Assembly: GCA_900542175.1 (NCBI GenBank)
Contig: UQNC01000032.1
Location: 1 to 22,723, forward strand
Direction: 5' to 3'
Length of the DNA: 22,723 nucleotides
Origin: an uncultured Collinsella sp.
GTDB taxonomy: Bacteria > Actinomycetota > Coriobacteriia > Coriobacteriales > Coriobacteriaceae
In this document: positions 8,103 through 15,783 of the stretch, in pieces
How the letters are laid out: every line of letters starts with the position of its first letter
Position numbering within the stretch: the first letter of the stretch is position 1
Made by a program: the position numbers and the translations under genes
Notes under the pieces: model-generated
What the model was told of the DNA's origin: nothing
Database searches by the model: none
What the model saw: only the letters and a program-made list of their open reading frames with translations

Positions 8103-9362
8103 ATGAAATACACCAAGCTCGAGCGTAACTGGGTCATGTACGATGTGGGAAACTCGGCCCTCGTGCTGCTCAATACCTCGGTGGTGCCCATCTACTTTAA
8201 CGCCATCAATACCGGTGCTTCCTCGGCAGACCTGGTGGTCGCTTGGGGCAACGCGCAGACGATTGCCTCGCTGGTCATTGCCATGCTCATGCCCATTCTG
8301 GGTGCGCTTGCCGATTACGCCGGCAACAAGATCAAGTTCTTCTTGGGCTTCTTCCTCACGGGCCTGGTGCTTTGCCTGGCGCAGGCTATCCCAATGTCCG
8401 CCATGGCATTTTTGACCGTGTACGTGCTGTGCACCATCGGCCTTAACTCTTCTATGACGTTCTACGACGCCATGCTGCCCGACATTACCACCGACGAGCG
8501 CATGGACGCCGTGTCCAGCTCGGGCTATGCCTGGGGCTACATCGGTTCCACCGTGCCGTTCATCATCTGCCTGGCGCTTATCATGGGTGGTTCCGCTCTT
8601 GGTATCCCCACCATGCTGGCAACGCGTCTGTCGTTTGTCATCACCGGCGCCTGGTGGCTCATCTTTACCCTGCCGCTCATTCGCACCTATAAGCAGAAGT
8701 ACGGTCGCGAGCGTGGTCCCGAGGACACCATCGGCCACATCGTGGGCGGCGTGTTCTCCGAGGTCGGACACACCATGCGCGAGATCGCCCACAACAAGAC
8801 CGTGCTGGTCTACATGATCGCGTTCTTCTTCTACATCGACGGCGTGCACACGGTCATTTCCATGGCAACCAGCTATGGATCGGCTTTGGGCATCGACTCG
8901 ACCCAACTGGTGCTGGCTCTGCTCGTTACGCAGTTTGTGGCCTTCCCGTCCGCCATCATCTACGGCAAGCTTGCCGGTCGCGTGGGCACGCTCAATATGA
9001 TCTTGGTGGCCGTCGCCGCCTATATGGGCATCGTGCTCTTTGCCGCGTTCTTCCTCAAGACCGCCTTTGAGTTTTGGGTGCTTGCCATTTTGGTCGGCCT
9101 GTTCCAAGGCGGCGTGCAGGCGCTGAGCCGCAGCTACTTTGGCCGCATTATTCCCAAGGAAAAGTCCAACGAGTACTACGGCTTCTTTGATATCTTTGGC
9201 CGCTATGCAAGCGTTATGGGCACCTTCCTGGTGTCGGTCGTCACCTCGCTGACCGGCAACCCGTCGCTGGGCGTCCTTTCCATTGGCGTGCTGCTGGTGG
9301 TGGGCTTTGTGCTGCTGGTCCGTCTGTCCCGCATGTCTCAGACGGCAGAGCAGGCCGCATAG
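8103..9362 (+). CDS. MFS transporter of the UMF1 (BtlA/Atg22-like) family
   Basis: A protein of 419 residues with about 12 transmembrane helices. The N-terminus (ERNWVMYDVGNSALVLL) matches the characteristic opening of the UMF1 group (COG2270), related to the yeast vacuolar effluxer Atg22. GALADYAGNKIKFFLG after helix 2-3 corresponds to the MFS loop motif. The C-terminal half includes GGVQALSRSYFGRIIP, also usual in this group. The transported substrate is unknown for most bacterial members; amino-acid efflux is suggested only by the Atg22 relation. GAAGGG lies nine bases before the ATG. A -10-like TACGAT at 8056-8061 is a weak promoter candidate. Confidence 0.85.
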   Translation: MKYTKLERNWVMYDVGNSALVLLNTSVVPIYFNAINTGASSADLVVAWGNAQTIASLVIAMLMPILGALADYAGNKIKFFLGFFLTGLVLCLAQAIPMSAMAFLTVYVLCTIGLNSSMTFYDAMLPDITTDERMDAVSSSGYAWGYIGSTVPFIICLALIMGGSALGIPTMLATRLSFVITGAWWLIFTLPLIRTYKQKYGRERGPEDTIGHIVGGVFSEVGHTMREIAHNKTVLVYMIAFFFYIDGVHTVISMATSYGSALGIDSTQLVLALLVTQFVAFPSAIIYGKLAGRVGTLNMILVAVAAYMGIVLFAAFFLKTAFEFWVLAILVGLFQGGVQALSRSYFGRIIPKEKSNEYYGFFDIFGRYASVMGTFLVSVVTSLTGNPSLGVLSIGVLLVVGFVLLVRLSRMSQTAEQAA

Positions 9363-9476
9363 GAACTTGCCGGTAATTGCGTCCGCCGCGATACTCTTTT
9401 GGGGTTATCCGCAATAAACATTCTGACTTTCGAACAATGATTAGCCCAAGTGGGTATGATGGAGTCAGCTAGGTCG

Positions 9477-9512
9477 CGGGGCGTCGCCTGTGTTTGGCGG
9501 CGTCCCGTTTTT
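9477..9512 (+). terminator. Terminator or leader attenuator before the glycosyltransferase gene
   Basis: A 12-bp stem (9477-9488 with 9496-9507, two G-T pairs) around a seven-base loop is followed by TTTTT. It is the first good terminator after the MFS gene, 115 bases past its stop. It also ends only 21 bases before the next ATG, and the best promoter-like element (TATGAT at 9455-9460) lies upstream of it, so it may act as a leader attenuator. Confidence 0.75.
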
Positions 9513-9533
9513 GTGTTGCAGGGAGGGTAAGGC

Positions 9534-10721
9534 ATGAACGCCACGGTCGTGATTCCAACGTATTGGGCGGGCGATGACGCTCGCGCAAACGCCCCTGGCA
9601 CCTATGACCATTCGACACGACTCAACGCCGACAATCCCGAACTCGACCGCTGCCTGGCCTCGCTTGAGCAGGTGCGCGACATCCCGCGCATCATCCTTTT
9701 GGTGGTCTGTCCCGTTTCTGCCACAGCCGATGTGTCGCTGCGCGTGCACGAGATTGTCGACGCGCATCCCACGCTCAAGGTCACCGTTGTCACCAACACC
9801 CAGGCCTCGCGCATCGCAGATCGGGTTGCTCAGATCGCGCCCAAGGGTTCGGGCGAGTGCGTGAGCCTGCGAGGCTACGGTGCCATCCGCAACATGGGGC
9901 TGGCCTGTGCCGCTGTGCTGGGGCATGACGCGGTTATCTTTTTGGATGACGATGAGACTGTCATCGACGCCGACTTTATGAAGCGCGCGACCTATGCGTT
10001 GGGGCAGCAGACGCGTCAGGGCTTGCCTATCTTGGTCAAGAGCGGCTATTTCTACGATCGCGACGGCTCGCCGCTGGCTCCCACGGACAAGGCAGGCATC
10101 TGCCATCGTTGGTGGACCAAGCGCATCGAGTTCAACCGTTGGATGAAAAAGGCGCTCTCGGGCACCCGCATCTCGCGCTCCAACTACGTGTGCGGCGGCC
10201 TGATGGCCCTGCACGCCCGCGCCTTTACGCGTGTGGCCTTTGACCCGTTTATCACCCGCGGCGAGGACTTGGATTACCTCTTTAACATGCGCATGTTTGG
10301 CTACGACGTGTGGTTCGATAACGAGTGGACCGTGCGCCATCTGCCTCCGGAGTCCGAAAAGCGCTCACCGCGCTTTATGCAGGATGTATACCGTTGGTAC
10401 TACGAACGGGCCAAGTTGACATTCGCCGCGCATCAAAAGGAGCTCATTCCCGTTACGGCGGCATCGCTCATGCCCTACCCGGGCCCGTGGATTTCGCGCG
10501 AGCTCGACGACCGCGTGCGCAAGACCGCTATGGTCCGCAGCGTGTTTACCCGCGAGCATGAGGGCTACCTGCGCATCTGGCGCCATGGTATCGACGAGGC
10601 AAAGGCCTATGCACGCCAAAACGCTGCAAGCTACCTGCGTTTCCAGAGCTTTTGGCCCAAGATCATGGACGGGCTTTGGCGTGACGCACAACTGATCAGT
10701 ATCCTGGAGGGGGCCGAATGA
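9534..10721 (+). CDS. GT2-like glycosyltransferase (GT-A fold)
   Basis: A protein of 395 residues. The N-terminus ATVVIPTYW is the start of a GT-A nucleotide-sugar-binding fold. IFLDDDE (135-141) supplies the acidic metal and sugar-nucleotide motif, YGAIRNMGL (115-123) resembles the donor-binding helix of family 2 enzymes, and RGEDLDYLFNMRMFG (242-256) fits the acceptor-side acidic motif, with His269 in TVRHLPP following. No transmembrane helix is seen, so it is cytoplasmic or peripheral. Donor and acceptor are unknown. AGGGAGGGTAAGG precedes the ATG. Its TGA overlaps the ATG of the next gene, a sensor kinase, so the two are translationally coupled, which is unusual for a glycosyltransferase. 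Confidence 0.75.
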   Translation: MNATVVIPTYWAGDDARANAPGTYDHSTRLNADNPELDRCLASLEQVRDIPRIILLVVCPVSATADVSLRVHEIVDAHPTLKVTVVTNTQASRIADRVAQIAPKGSGECVSLRGYGAIRNMGLACAAVLGHDAVIFLDDDETVIDADFMKRATYALGQQTRQGLPILVKSGYFYDRDGSPLAPTDKAGICHRWWTKRIEFNRWMKKALSGTRISRSNYVCGGLMALHARAFTRVAFDPFITRGEDLDYLFNMRMFGYDVWFDNEWTVRHLPPESEKRSPRFMQDVYRWYYERAKLTFAAHQKELIPVTAASLMPYPGPWISRELDDRVRKTAMVRSVFTREHEGYLRIWRHGIDEAKAYARQNAASYLRFQSFWPKIMDGLWRDAQLISILEGAE

Positions 10722-12061
10722 TCGACCGCCGCGCCCAGCGCGATAGTTCATTATCAATCTTTCGCATCATTGCCGTTGCCTGCGCCATTTGCGTGCTGGT
10801 GTACTTTATTTTTGCCCTGGTGACCGGTATCGAGCCGATCGCCACGGTGATTGCCTGCGCGCTGCTGTGCATCTTTCTGTGCATCTTTATCTTTTTGACG
10901 CTCAATCCCGATTCGGTGCGCTCCCAGTACACCGAGGAGACGCTCTCGGTGGCCTCGGCCATGCTCGAGGACATTAAGGGCGGTTTGACACAGGAGTCGG
11001 CGCGTTTGGTGTGCCAGCGCATTTTGCCCGAGACGCGCGCCATGACGGTGGCCATCACCGACGAGGACAACGTGCTTGCCTGCGCGGGCGAGTTTGAGGA
11101 AAAACTACTGCCAGATTCTCCCATCCACACGCTTGCCACACGCTACGTTATCGAACATGGCATCGTGCAGTCGTTCAACCGTATGGTGGATGTCGTGGGC
11201 TCGGACGGCTCGCACAACCAAGTCCCCGCCGGCATTATCGCCCCCATCAAGGTGGGCGATCGTACCGTCGGCACGCTCAAGTTCTACTACAAGACCCCGC
11301 GCGCCGTCGACCGTACCCAGTACGCGCTTGCCTCGGGCTTTGCCGAGATTTTGTCCACGCAGCTCGCCATCCACGAGCTCGAGGTGCAAAAGGAACTCAC
11401 AGCGCGCGCCGAGGTGCGTGCGCTGCAGGCGCAGATTAACCCGCACTTCCTGTTCAACACGCTGAACACCATTGCATCGTTTACGCGCACCGACCCGCTG
11501 AGGGCCCGCGAACTGCTTCGTGAGTTCTCATCGTTCTATCGCGCCACGCTCGACAACTCGGGATCGCTTATTCCGGTCTCGCGCGAGGTCGCACAGACCA
11601 AGCGCTACCTTACCTTTGAGAAGGCCCGCTTTGGCGAGGACCGCGTGCTTGCGACGTTCGATGTGTCCGAGGATGTGGAAGATACGCTGGTGCCGGCGTT
11701 CGTGATCCAGCCGATTGTCGAGAACGCCGTGCGTCATGGTATGGGCGATGACGACGCCCTGAGGATCGACGTGACCGTTCACCAAGACGGCGAGGATGCA
11801 ATCTTGATTGCCGTGGCCGATAATGGCGTGGGCATGGATGAGGGTACCGCCGCCAGACTGTTTGACGAGCGCTCTGCCCGTCCCGACGCCAGCTCTCCCC
11901 AGGGTGGCGGCGCCGGTGTGGCCATGCACAATATTTCGGAGCGCATCCATCGCTTTTTTGGGCCGCACTCCTATACGCGTGTCGAATCGGCGCTGGGCAA
12001 GGGCACCAAAGTGCTTCTTCATCTTGATTTGTCAGAGAGCATCTTTGACATTCAAGAGTAA
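10718..12061 (+). CDS. LytS/YehU-type sensor histidine kinase (second copy)
   Basis: A protein of 447 residues. Two transmembrane helices (about 13-35 and 40-62), a GAF-like region (about 70-215), a His_kinase domain with His243 in QINPHFLFNT, and an HATPase domain with VENAVRHG (334-341), DNGVGM (368-373) and a glycine-rich GGGAGVAM (397-404). The stretch from the end of the GAF-like region through the histidine motif (ALASGFAEILSTQLA onwards) aligns closely with the kinase at 4798-6189, so the two are paralogues; the membrane and sensor parts differ much more, which suggests different signals. The start overlaps the glycosyltransferase stop (ATGA), with GGAGGGGG upstream. Confidence 0.88.
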   Translation: MIDRRAQRDSSLSIFRIIAVACAICVLVYFIFALVTGIEPIATVIACALLCIFLCIFIFLTLNPDSVRSQYTEETLSVASAMLEDIKGGLTQESARLVCQRILPETRAMTVAITDEDNVLACAGEFEEKLLPDSPIHTLATRYVIEHGIVQSFNRMVDVVGSDGSHNQVPAGIIAPIKVGDRTVGTLKFYYKTPRAVDRTQYALASGFAEILSTQLAIHELEVQKELTARAEVRALQAQINPHFLFNTLNTIASFTRTDPLRARELLREFSSFYRATLDNSGSLIPVSREVAQTKRYLTFEKARFGEDRVLATFDVSEDVEDTLVPAFVIQPIVENAVRHGMGDDDALRIDVTVHQDGEDAILIAVADNGVGMDEGTAARLFDERSARPDASSPQGGGAGVAMHNISERIHRFFGPHSYTRVESALGKGTKVLLHLDLSESIFDIQE

Positions 12062-12070
12062 AATAAAAGG

Positions 12071-12108
12071 CTACGGGCTCAACGTCATGCGACGGATGCC
12101 CGGCGTAG
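12071..12108 (+). other. Hairpin between kinase and regulator genes
   Basis: CTACG (12071-12075) pairs with CGTAG (12104-12108), GGC with GCC inside it, and CGTC (12083-12086) with GACG (12091-12094). The stem is bulged and has no T-run, so it is not a terminator. It lies 26 bases before the regulator start and could tune the kinase-to-regulator ratio. Confidence 0.4.
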
Positions 12109-12133
12109 TTAGTTGACGAAAGGTTTTATCCCT

Positions 12134-12850
12134 ATGCTGCGTGCGATGATTGTGGATGATGAGGCGCCGGCTCGCTCGGAGCTTCGCTTCCTGCTCGAGC
12201 AAACGGGCAAGATCGGCACGATCACGGAGGCGTCGAGCGTCCGCTCCGCCATCGAGATGCTTATGGAAAGTCGCGTGGATGTCGTGTTTCTCGATATCTC
12301 GATGCCCGGTGCCTCGGGCCTGCAACTTGCCGAGGCGCTGCATAAGCTCAAAAATCCGCCGGCGATCGTGTTTGTGACTGCGTATAGCGACCATGCGGTC
12401 GAGGCATTCGACGTCGATGCCGTCGATTATCTGATGAAGCCTGTCGAGGAAGCTCGCTTGGATCGCGCGATCGAGAAGGTCATGCAACGCGCCAAGCCGG
12501 TTACGGACAGCAAAGTGACCATCGAGCGTATCCCGGTGGAAAAGGGCGGCCGCAAGGTGCTCATTCCCGTGGACGACATCCGCTTTATCATGGCCAAGGA
12601 CGATTACTCCTGCATCTATACCGTCGATGATCGCTTTTTGTCGACGACCTCGCTGGCGCAGTTTGAGGCCAAGCTCTGCGACTTTGGCTTCTTCCGTGTT
12701 CACCGCCGCTATATCGTCAACTTGGCGTGCGTTACGGACGTCGAGACGGTGCCCTCGGGCGCCATCCAGCTGGGCATAACGGGCGTCGACGAACGCGTGC
12801 CGGTTTCGCGCCGCCGCGTCGTGCCGCTCAAGAAGGCCTTGAGTCTCTAG
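12134..12850 (+). CDS. LytTR-family response regulator (second copy)
   Basis: A protein of 238 residues. The receiver domain has Asp8/Asp9, phospho-acceptor Asp54 in VFLDISMPG, Thr82 and Lys102. The LytTR domain (about 127-235) carries FFRVHRRYIVNL and VPVSRRR. It is similar throughout to the regulator at 6230-6964, including the shared FVTAnnnnA and DYnnKPVE stretches, and should be the partner of the kinase 72 bases upstream. The ATG at 12134 is chosen over a TTG at 12113; its GAAAGG is about ten bases away, slightly long. The terminator that follows closes a three-gene glycosyltransferase-kinase-regulator operon. Confidence 0.88.
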   Translation: MLRAMIVDDEAPARSELRFLLEQTGKIGTITEASSVRSAIEMLMESRVDVVFLDISMPGASGLQLAEALHKLKNPPAIVFVTAYSDHAVEAFDVDAVDYLMKPVEEARLDRAIEKVMQRAKPVTDSKVTIERIPVEKGGRKVLIPVDDIRFIMAKDDYSCIYTVDDRFLSTTSLAQFEAKLCDFGFFRVHRRYIVNLACVTDVETVPSGAIQLGITGVDERVPVSRRRVVPLKKALSL

Positions 12851-12856
12851 CGCACT

Positions 12857-12907
12857 GGCCCCGCAGCCCTGTAGACCCATCGTCTGCGGAGCCGTGGGGC
12901 CTTTTTT
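12857..12907 (+). terminator. Intrinsic terminator after the second two-component operon
   Basis: GGCCCC (12857-12862) pairs with GGGGCC (12896-12901), followed immediately by TTTTTT. Inner bases CGCAG and CTGCG can add an off-centre stem. The next ATG is 39 bases beyond the T-run. Confidence 0.75.
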
Positions 12908-12946
12908 GTATGTATCTGCCGAATCGTTTTTTGCGGAAGGGATCCC

Positions 12947-13414
12947 ATGAACAGTGCAAGCGCCAAGCGTATCGACATCATCTCGGACACCCACGGCTAT
13001 TTATCGCCTGCGCTCTTGGATGAGCTTGAGGGCGCAGACCTGATCATCCACGCCGGCGACCTCACGTCAGAGATGGACTACGAGCACCTATGCACCATCG
13101 CCCCCGTGCGGGCCGTCTTGGGCAACAACGATTACTACCGCGACTACGGCCCCGATGTAGACCGTCTTGCGCTCTTTACCTACGAAGGCCTCAAATTCGC
13201 CGTAGCCCACTACCGCGAAGACCTTCCGGTGGGATCCGTAGACGTAGCCATCAACGGCCACACCCACGTAACCAAAGAAGCCCAAGTGGGCCGCTGCCTA
13301 GTCCTCAACCCGGGCAGCGCCAGCTACCCCAGAGGCACCCGAGGCCCCACCATGGCCAGAATGCTCGTCAAAGACGGCCATGTCATAAGTACCAAGTTTA
13401 TTGACTTGGACTAA
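12947..13414 (+). CDS. YfcE/MJ0936-type metallophosphoesterase
   Basis: A compact protein of 155 residues with all calcineurin-like phosphoesterase motifs: DTH (SDTHGY), GD (HAGDLT), GNND, His in VAHYRED and GHTH. This matches the YfcE/MJ0936 group of small manganese-dependent phosphodiesterases; the physiological substrate is usually unknown. GAAGGGAT precedes the ATG. Codon use changes inside the gene: from about 13190 onwards GTA, CTA, AGA, GAA and AAA are common, whereas neighbouring genes and the first half prefer GTC/GTG, CGC, GAG and AAG. A terminator follows at once, and no promoter fits in the 39 bases between the preceding T-run and the start. Confidence 0.85.
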   Translation: MNSASAKRIDIISDTHGYLSPALLDELEGADLIIHAGDLTSEMDYEHLCTIAPVRAVLGNNDYYRDYGPDVDRLALFTYEGLKFAVAHYREDLPVGSVDVAINGHTHVTKEAQVGRCLVLNPGSASYPRGTRGPTMARMLVKDGHVISTKFIDLD

Positions 13415-13422
13415 CCGCAACA

Positions 13423-13454
13423 AAAACGGGGGATGCAGATGCGTCCCCCGTTTT
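13423..13454 (+). terminator. Intrinsic terminator of the phosphoesterase gene
   Basis: AAAACGGGGGA (13423-13433) pairs perfectly with TCCCCCGTTTT (13444-13454) around a ten-base loop. The flanking A-run and T-run allow function in both directions, although only plus-strand genes are near. Confidence 0.85.
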
Positions 13455-13571
13455 CATTTGAGCCAAAGGCAGAGCTTCAGCAAGATCCTTAGACAACCCC
13501 CGCCGCGGAGAACGGGGCCGCCGAGCCGCGAAGCGGCGAGGAACAACAACGACTCGAACAAAGTGACGGCA

Positions 13572-13714
13572 GGGAGGGTCTCCGGGGCTGCGGGCGGGGG
13601 TTAAGTTTGTCGCGAGTTCCGCACGCAAAGGAAAGCACTTAATGTGCTTTCCGTCTTGCGCAGGACTGTAGAGCAGCAAACTTAACCCCCGCCCCCAGCC
13701 CCGGAGACCCTCCC
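13572..13714. repeat. 143-base fold-back element with 38-bp arms
   Basis: Positions 13572-13609 and 13677-13714 are inverted copies matching at 37 of 38 bases. The 67-base interior contains a second hairpin: GGAAAGCAC (13630-13638) with GTGCTTTCC (13644-13652), extended by CGCAA with TTGCG. A third copy of part of the arm, AACCCCCGCC, occurs outside at 13495-13504, as a direct repeat of 13684-13693. No protein is encoded. It lies between a terminator and the tRNA-Asp promoter. Its sequence is unrelated to the palindromes near 16.4 and 17.3 kb although the shape is similar. Confidence 0.75.
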
Positions 13715-13724
13715 GGATGGCCCC

Positions 13725-13776
13725 AAAAATTTTTTCAAAAAAGTTGTTGCGCGCCGGACAGACTTCTGTGTATACT
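13725..13776 (+). promoter_or_regulatory. Promoter of tRNA-Asp with A/T-rich upstream element
   Basis: TATACT (13771-13776) is a good -10, and TTGCGC (13747-13752) is the best -35, with an 18-base spacer. A run of A and T bases (13725-13743), rare in this GC-rich sequence, lies just upstream and resembles an UP element as found at stable-RNA promoters. The -10 is 46 bases before the mature tRNA. Confidence 0.6.
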
Positions 13777-13822
13777 AATCCCCGCAGCGCACGCGAGCGG
13801 AAACAAACGCGAACGCCTGCCT

Positions 13823-13900
<78 letters not shown>

Positions 13901-13908
13901 ACGCAATT

Positions 13909-13936
13909 AAAGCCACGTCTTCGGACGTGGCTTTTT
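13909..13936 (+). terminator. Intrinsic terminator of tRNA-Asp
   Basis: AAGCCACGTC (13910-13919) pairs perfectly with GACGTGGCTT (13924-13933) around a stable TTCG tetraloop, and is followed by a T-run. It begins nine bases after the CCA end. Confidence 0.9.
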
Positions 13937-14070
13937 GCGTTTGATGCACTTTGTTTCGGTAGAACGATCGCCCTGGCGCATCTTCGCCCAGAATCCCCGC
14001 GCCTTCGGGAACGCAAGTAAAATCTAATAAGCATATTTGTCTGAACAACAGCTTTGTTGCGCAACACCTG

Positions 14071-14099
14071 TTCAACGAGACAGGGGGTTAGGTTATACT
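14071..14099 (+). promoter_or_regulatory. Candidate promoter of the Rrf2 regulator gene
   Basis: TATACT (14094-14099) with TTCAAC 17 bases upstream (14071-14076). The -10 matches well, the -35 poorly. The leader to the ATG at 14259 would be about 150 bases; the region between tRNA terminator and gene (13937-14258) holds no convincing gene. Confidence 0.4.
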
Positions 14100-14258
14100 A
14101 AATTGCACTGTAGGCCGCATCTGATGCATTTCGCTCCAAGCGCGGCACTCAGTGGATATCCGATTTACCATTTGGATGTCCTGCGGTCATTTAGCGTCTC
14201 GACACAAGCTCGGCCTCGGAGCTCGTTCGAGCTGTTCGTATTCCTTGAAAGGGGAAAA

Positions 14259-14744
14259 ATGGACATATCGAGGAAGACTGATTACGCCCTTCGTATGTTG
14301 GCGATGCTTGCCGAGGATCCGGAGCGTTTGCTTTCTGTTCGCACCGCTGCCGAAGAGGTCAATGTTCCGTATTCGTTTGCCCGCTCGATTCAGCACGGTT
14401 TGGTCCAGGCCGGTATTGTGGAGAGCCTGCGTGGCGTCCACGGTGGCATGCGTCTCAAGGTCAGTCCGGACGACGTCACTATCCGCCAGGTCGTCGAGGC
14501 CGTTCAAGGCCCTATGGTTATGAATGATTGCACCGCGCCCGATGGTGACTGTGCGCGCATGGGCACGTGCTGCTATCATCCCCTGTGGGCCGGAGCTCAA
14601 GCATTGATGCGCGACTACCTCGATTCCGTTTCGCTCGGCGACATCGTCGCTCACCGCCAGTTCCCGGCCGTCGATCCCAAGTTCGCCGACCGCGAAGCGT
14701 TTCCCGAGTACGCCACCTGTGCGTATACATGCCGGGAGGAATAG
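14259..14744 (+). CDS. Rrf2-family transcriptional regulator, probable Fe-S sensor
   Basis: A protein of 161 residues. The N-terminus MDISRKTDYALRMLAMLAE and the winged-helix part with VPYSFARSIQHGLVQAGIVES and RGVHGGMRL are diagnostic of Rrf2 regulators. Cys91, Cys98 and Cys104 have spacing close to the Fe-S-binding cysteines of IscR and NsrR, with further Cys105, Cys154 and Cys158. It probably binds an Fe-S cluster and senses iron-sulfur status, nitric oxide or redox state; the type is not decided. The frame is open further upstream, but the ATG at 14259 has GAAAGGGG before it and gives the family's usual N-terminus. It is 21 bases before the MutY-like gene, so they are probably co-transcribed. 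Confidence 0.85.
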   Translation: MDISRKTDYALRMLAMLAEDPERLLSVRTAAEEVNVPYSFARSIQHGLVQAGIVESLRGVHGGMRLKVSPDDVTIRQVVEAVQGPMVMNDCTAPDGDCARMGTCCYHPLWAGAQALMRDYLDSVSLGDIVAHRQFPAVDPKFADREAFPEYATCAYTCREE

Positions 14745-14765
14745 CGCCGCATAAGGAGCATAGAT

Positions 14766-15671
14766 ATGATTCAGGACCCCTTTCGTTCGATGATTCGTTC
14801 GGAAGGGGTCCTGCGTTATCGCGACCTTCCGTGGCGCCGCACGCGCGATCCGTACATCATTTGGCTTTCCGAGGTCATGTTGCAGCAAACACAGGTGCCA
14901 CGCGTGGAGACGCGTATGCCGGCGTGGCTCGATCGCTTTCCGACAGTGCAGGCGCTTGCCCAGGCCGCGCCTTCCGATGTTTTGGACGCTTGGCAGGGCA
15001 TGGGCTACAACCGACGCGCTCTGGCGCTCCACAAGGCCGCTCAGCGCGTTGTGGAGGACTGGGACGGTGAGTTTCCGCGTGAGACGCGTGACTTGGTCGC
15101 TCTGCCTGGTATTGGCCCGGCAACGGCGCAAGGTATCCGGTCGTTTGCGTTTGACCTTCCAGGCGTGTATCTGGAGACCAACGTGCGCACGGTCTTTCTG
15201 CATCACTTCTTTCCCGATGTACCGGCTGTTCCCGACCGCGAGCTGGTGCCGCTGATTCAGGCGGCCTGTCCGGCGGTCCCCGGTGCGGCGACCGACGAGA
15301 TCGCTCCCTTTGCCGTGCCGCTCGATGATGCCGACACGCCGCGCGCGTGGTATTACGCGTTGCTGGATTACGGCGCATATCTAAAAAAGACGTTGCCCAA
15401 TCCGTCCAGGCGCTCGGCGGGCTATAGCCGTCAATCAAAGTTTGAGGGCTCACGTCGCCAAAAGCGCGCGCATATCGTGCGCATGTTGCTGGCAGCGCGC
15501 GATGGCCAACCGGCGGGGATTACGCTTGCTGATGCCGTGGTGGGCGTTAACGATATGGAAGCGGCGGCTGGGCGCGGGCCGGTCGAGCGCGAGCTTGTCG
15601 CGGGCATTCTGGCCGACCTGGAGCGTGAGGGCTTTTGCCGAGCCGAGGGCGATCGCTGGCTGAGCATTTAG
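14766..15671 (+). CDS. MutY-like A/G-specific adenine glycosylase lacking the Fe-S cluster
   Basis: A protein of 301 residues, shorter than E. coli MutY (350). The HhH-GPD core is present: WLSEVMLQQTQV with Glu36 in the catalytic glutamate position, GMGYNRRA (78-85) and the helix-hairpin-helix LPGIGPATA (113-121). Three things differ from classical MutY. The motif usually read LDGNV is LETNV, putting Glu137 where the catalytic Asp is expected. The four-cysteine cluster loop after the core is replaced by LKKTLPNPSRRSAGYSRQSKFEG. The C-terminal NUDIX-like 8-oxoG-reading domain is absent, a short winged-helix-like tail taking its place. Clusterless MutY proteins are known, so a working glycosylase is likely, but specificity for A opposite 8-oxoG is unproven. 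AAGGAG precedes the ATG. Confidence 0.8.
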   Translation: MIQDPFRSMIRSEGVLRYRDLPWRRTRDPYIIWLSEVMLQQTQVPRVETRMPAWLDRFPTVQALAQAAPSDVLDAWQGMGYNRRALALHKAAQRVVEDWDGEFPRETRDLVALPGIGPATAQGIRSFAFDLPGVYLETNVRTVFLHHFFPDVPAVPDRELVPLIQAACPAVPGAATDEIAPFAVPLDDADTPRAWYYALLDYGAYLKKTLPNPSRRSAGYSRQSKFEGSRRQKRAHIVRMLLAARDGQPAGITLADAVVGVNDMEAAAGRGPVERELVAGILADLEREGFCRAEGDRWLSI

Positions 15672-15783
15672 CCCGTGCAAATCTGAAGAACAGGATTGTA
15701 AGGTTTAGATTTTCGGCAGGGGGTACCATAAAATAAGGCCGCTCAAAGCCTATGGGCGGCATGTATTGAAGGGAAGTACACCT

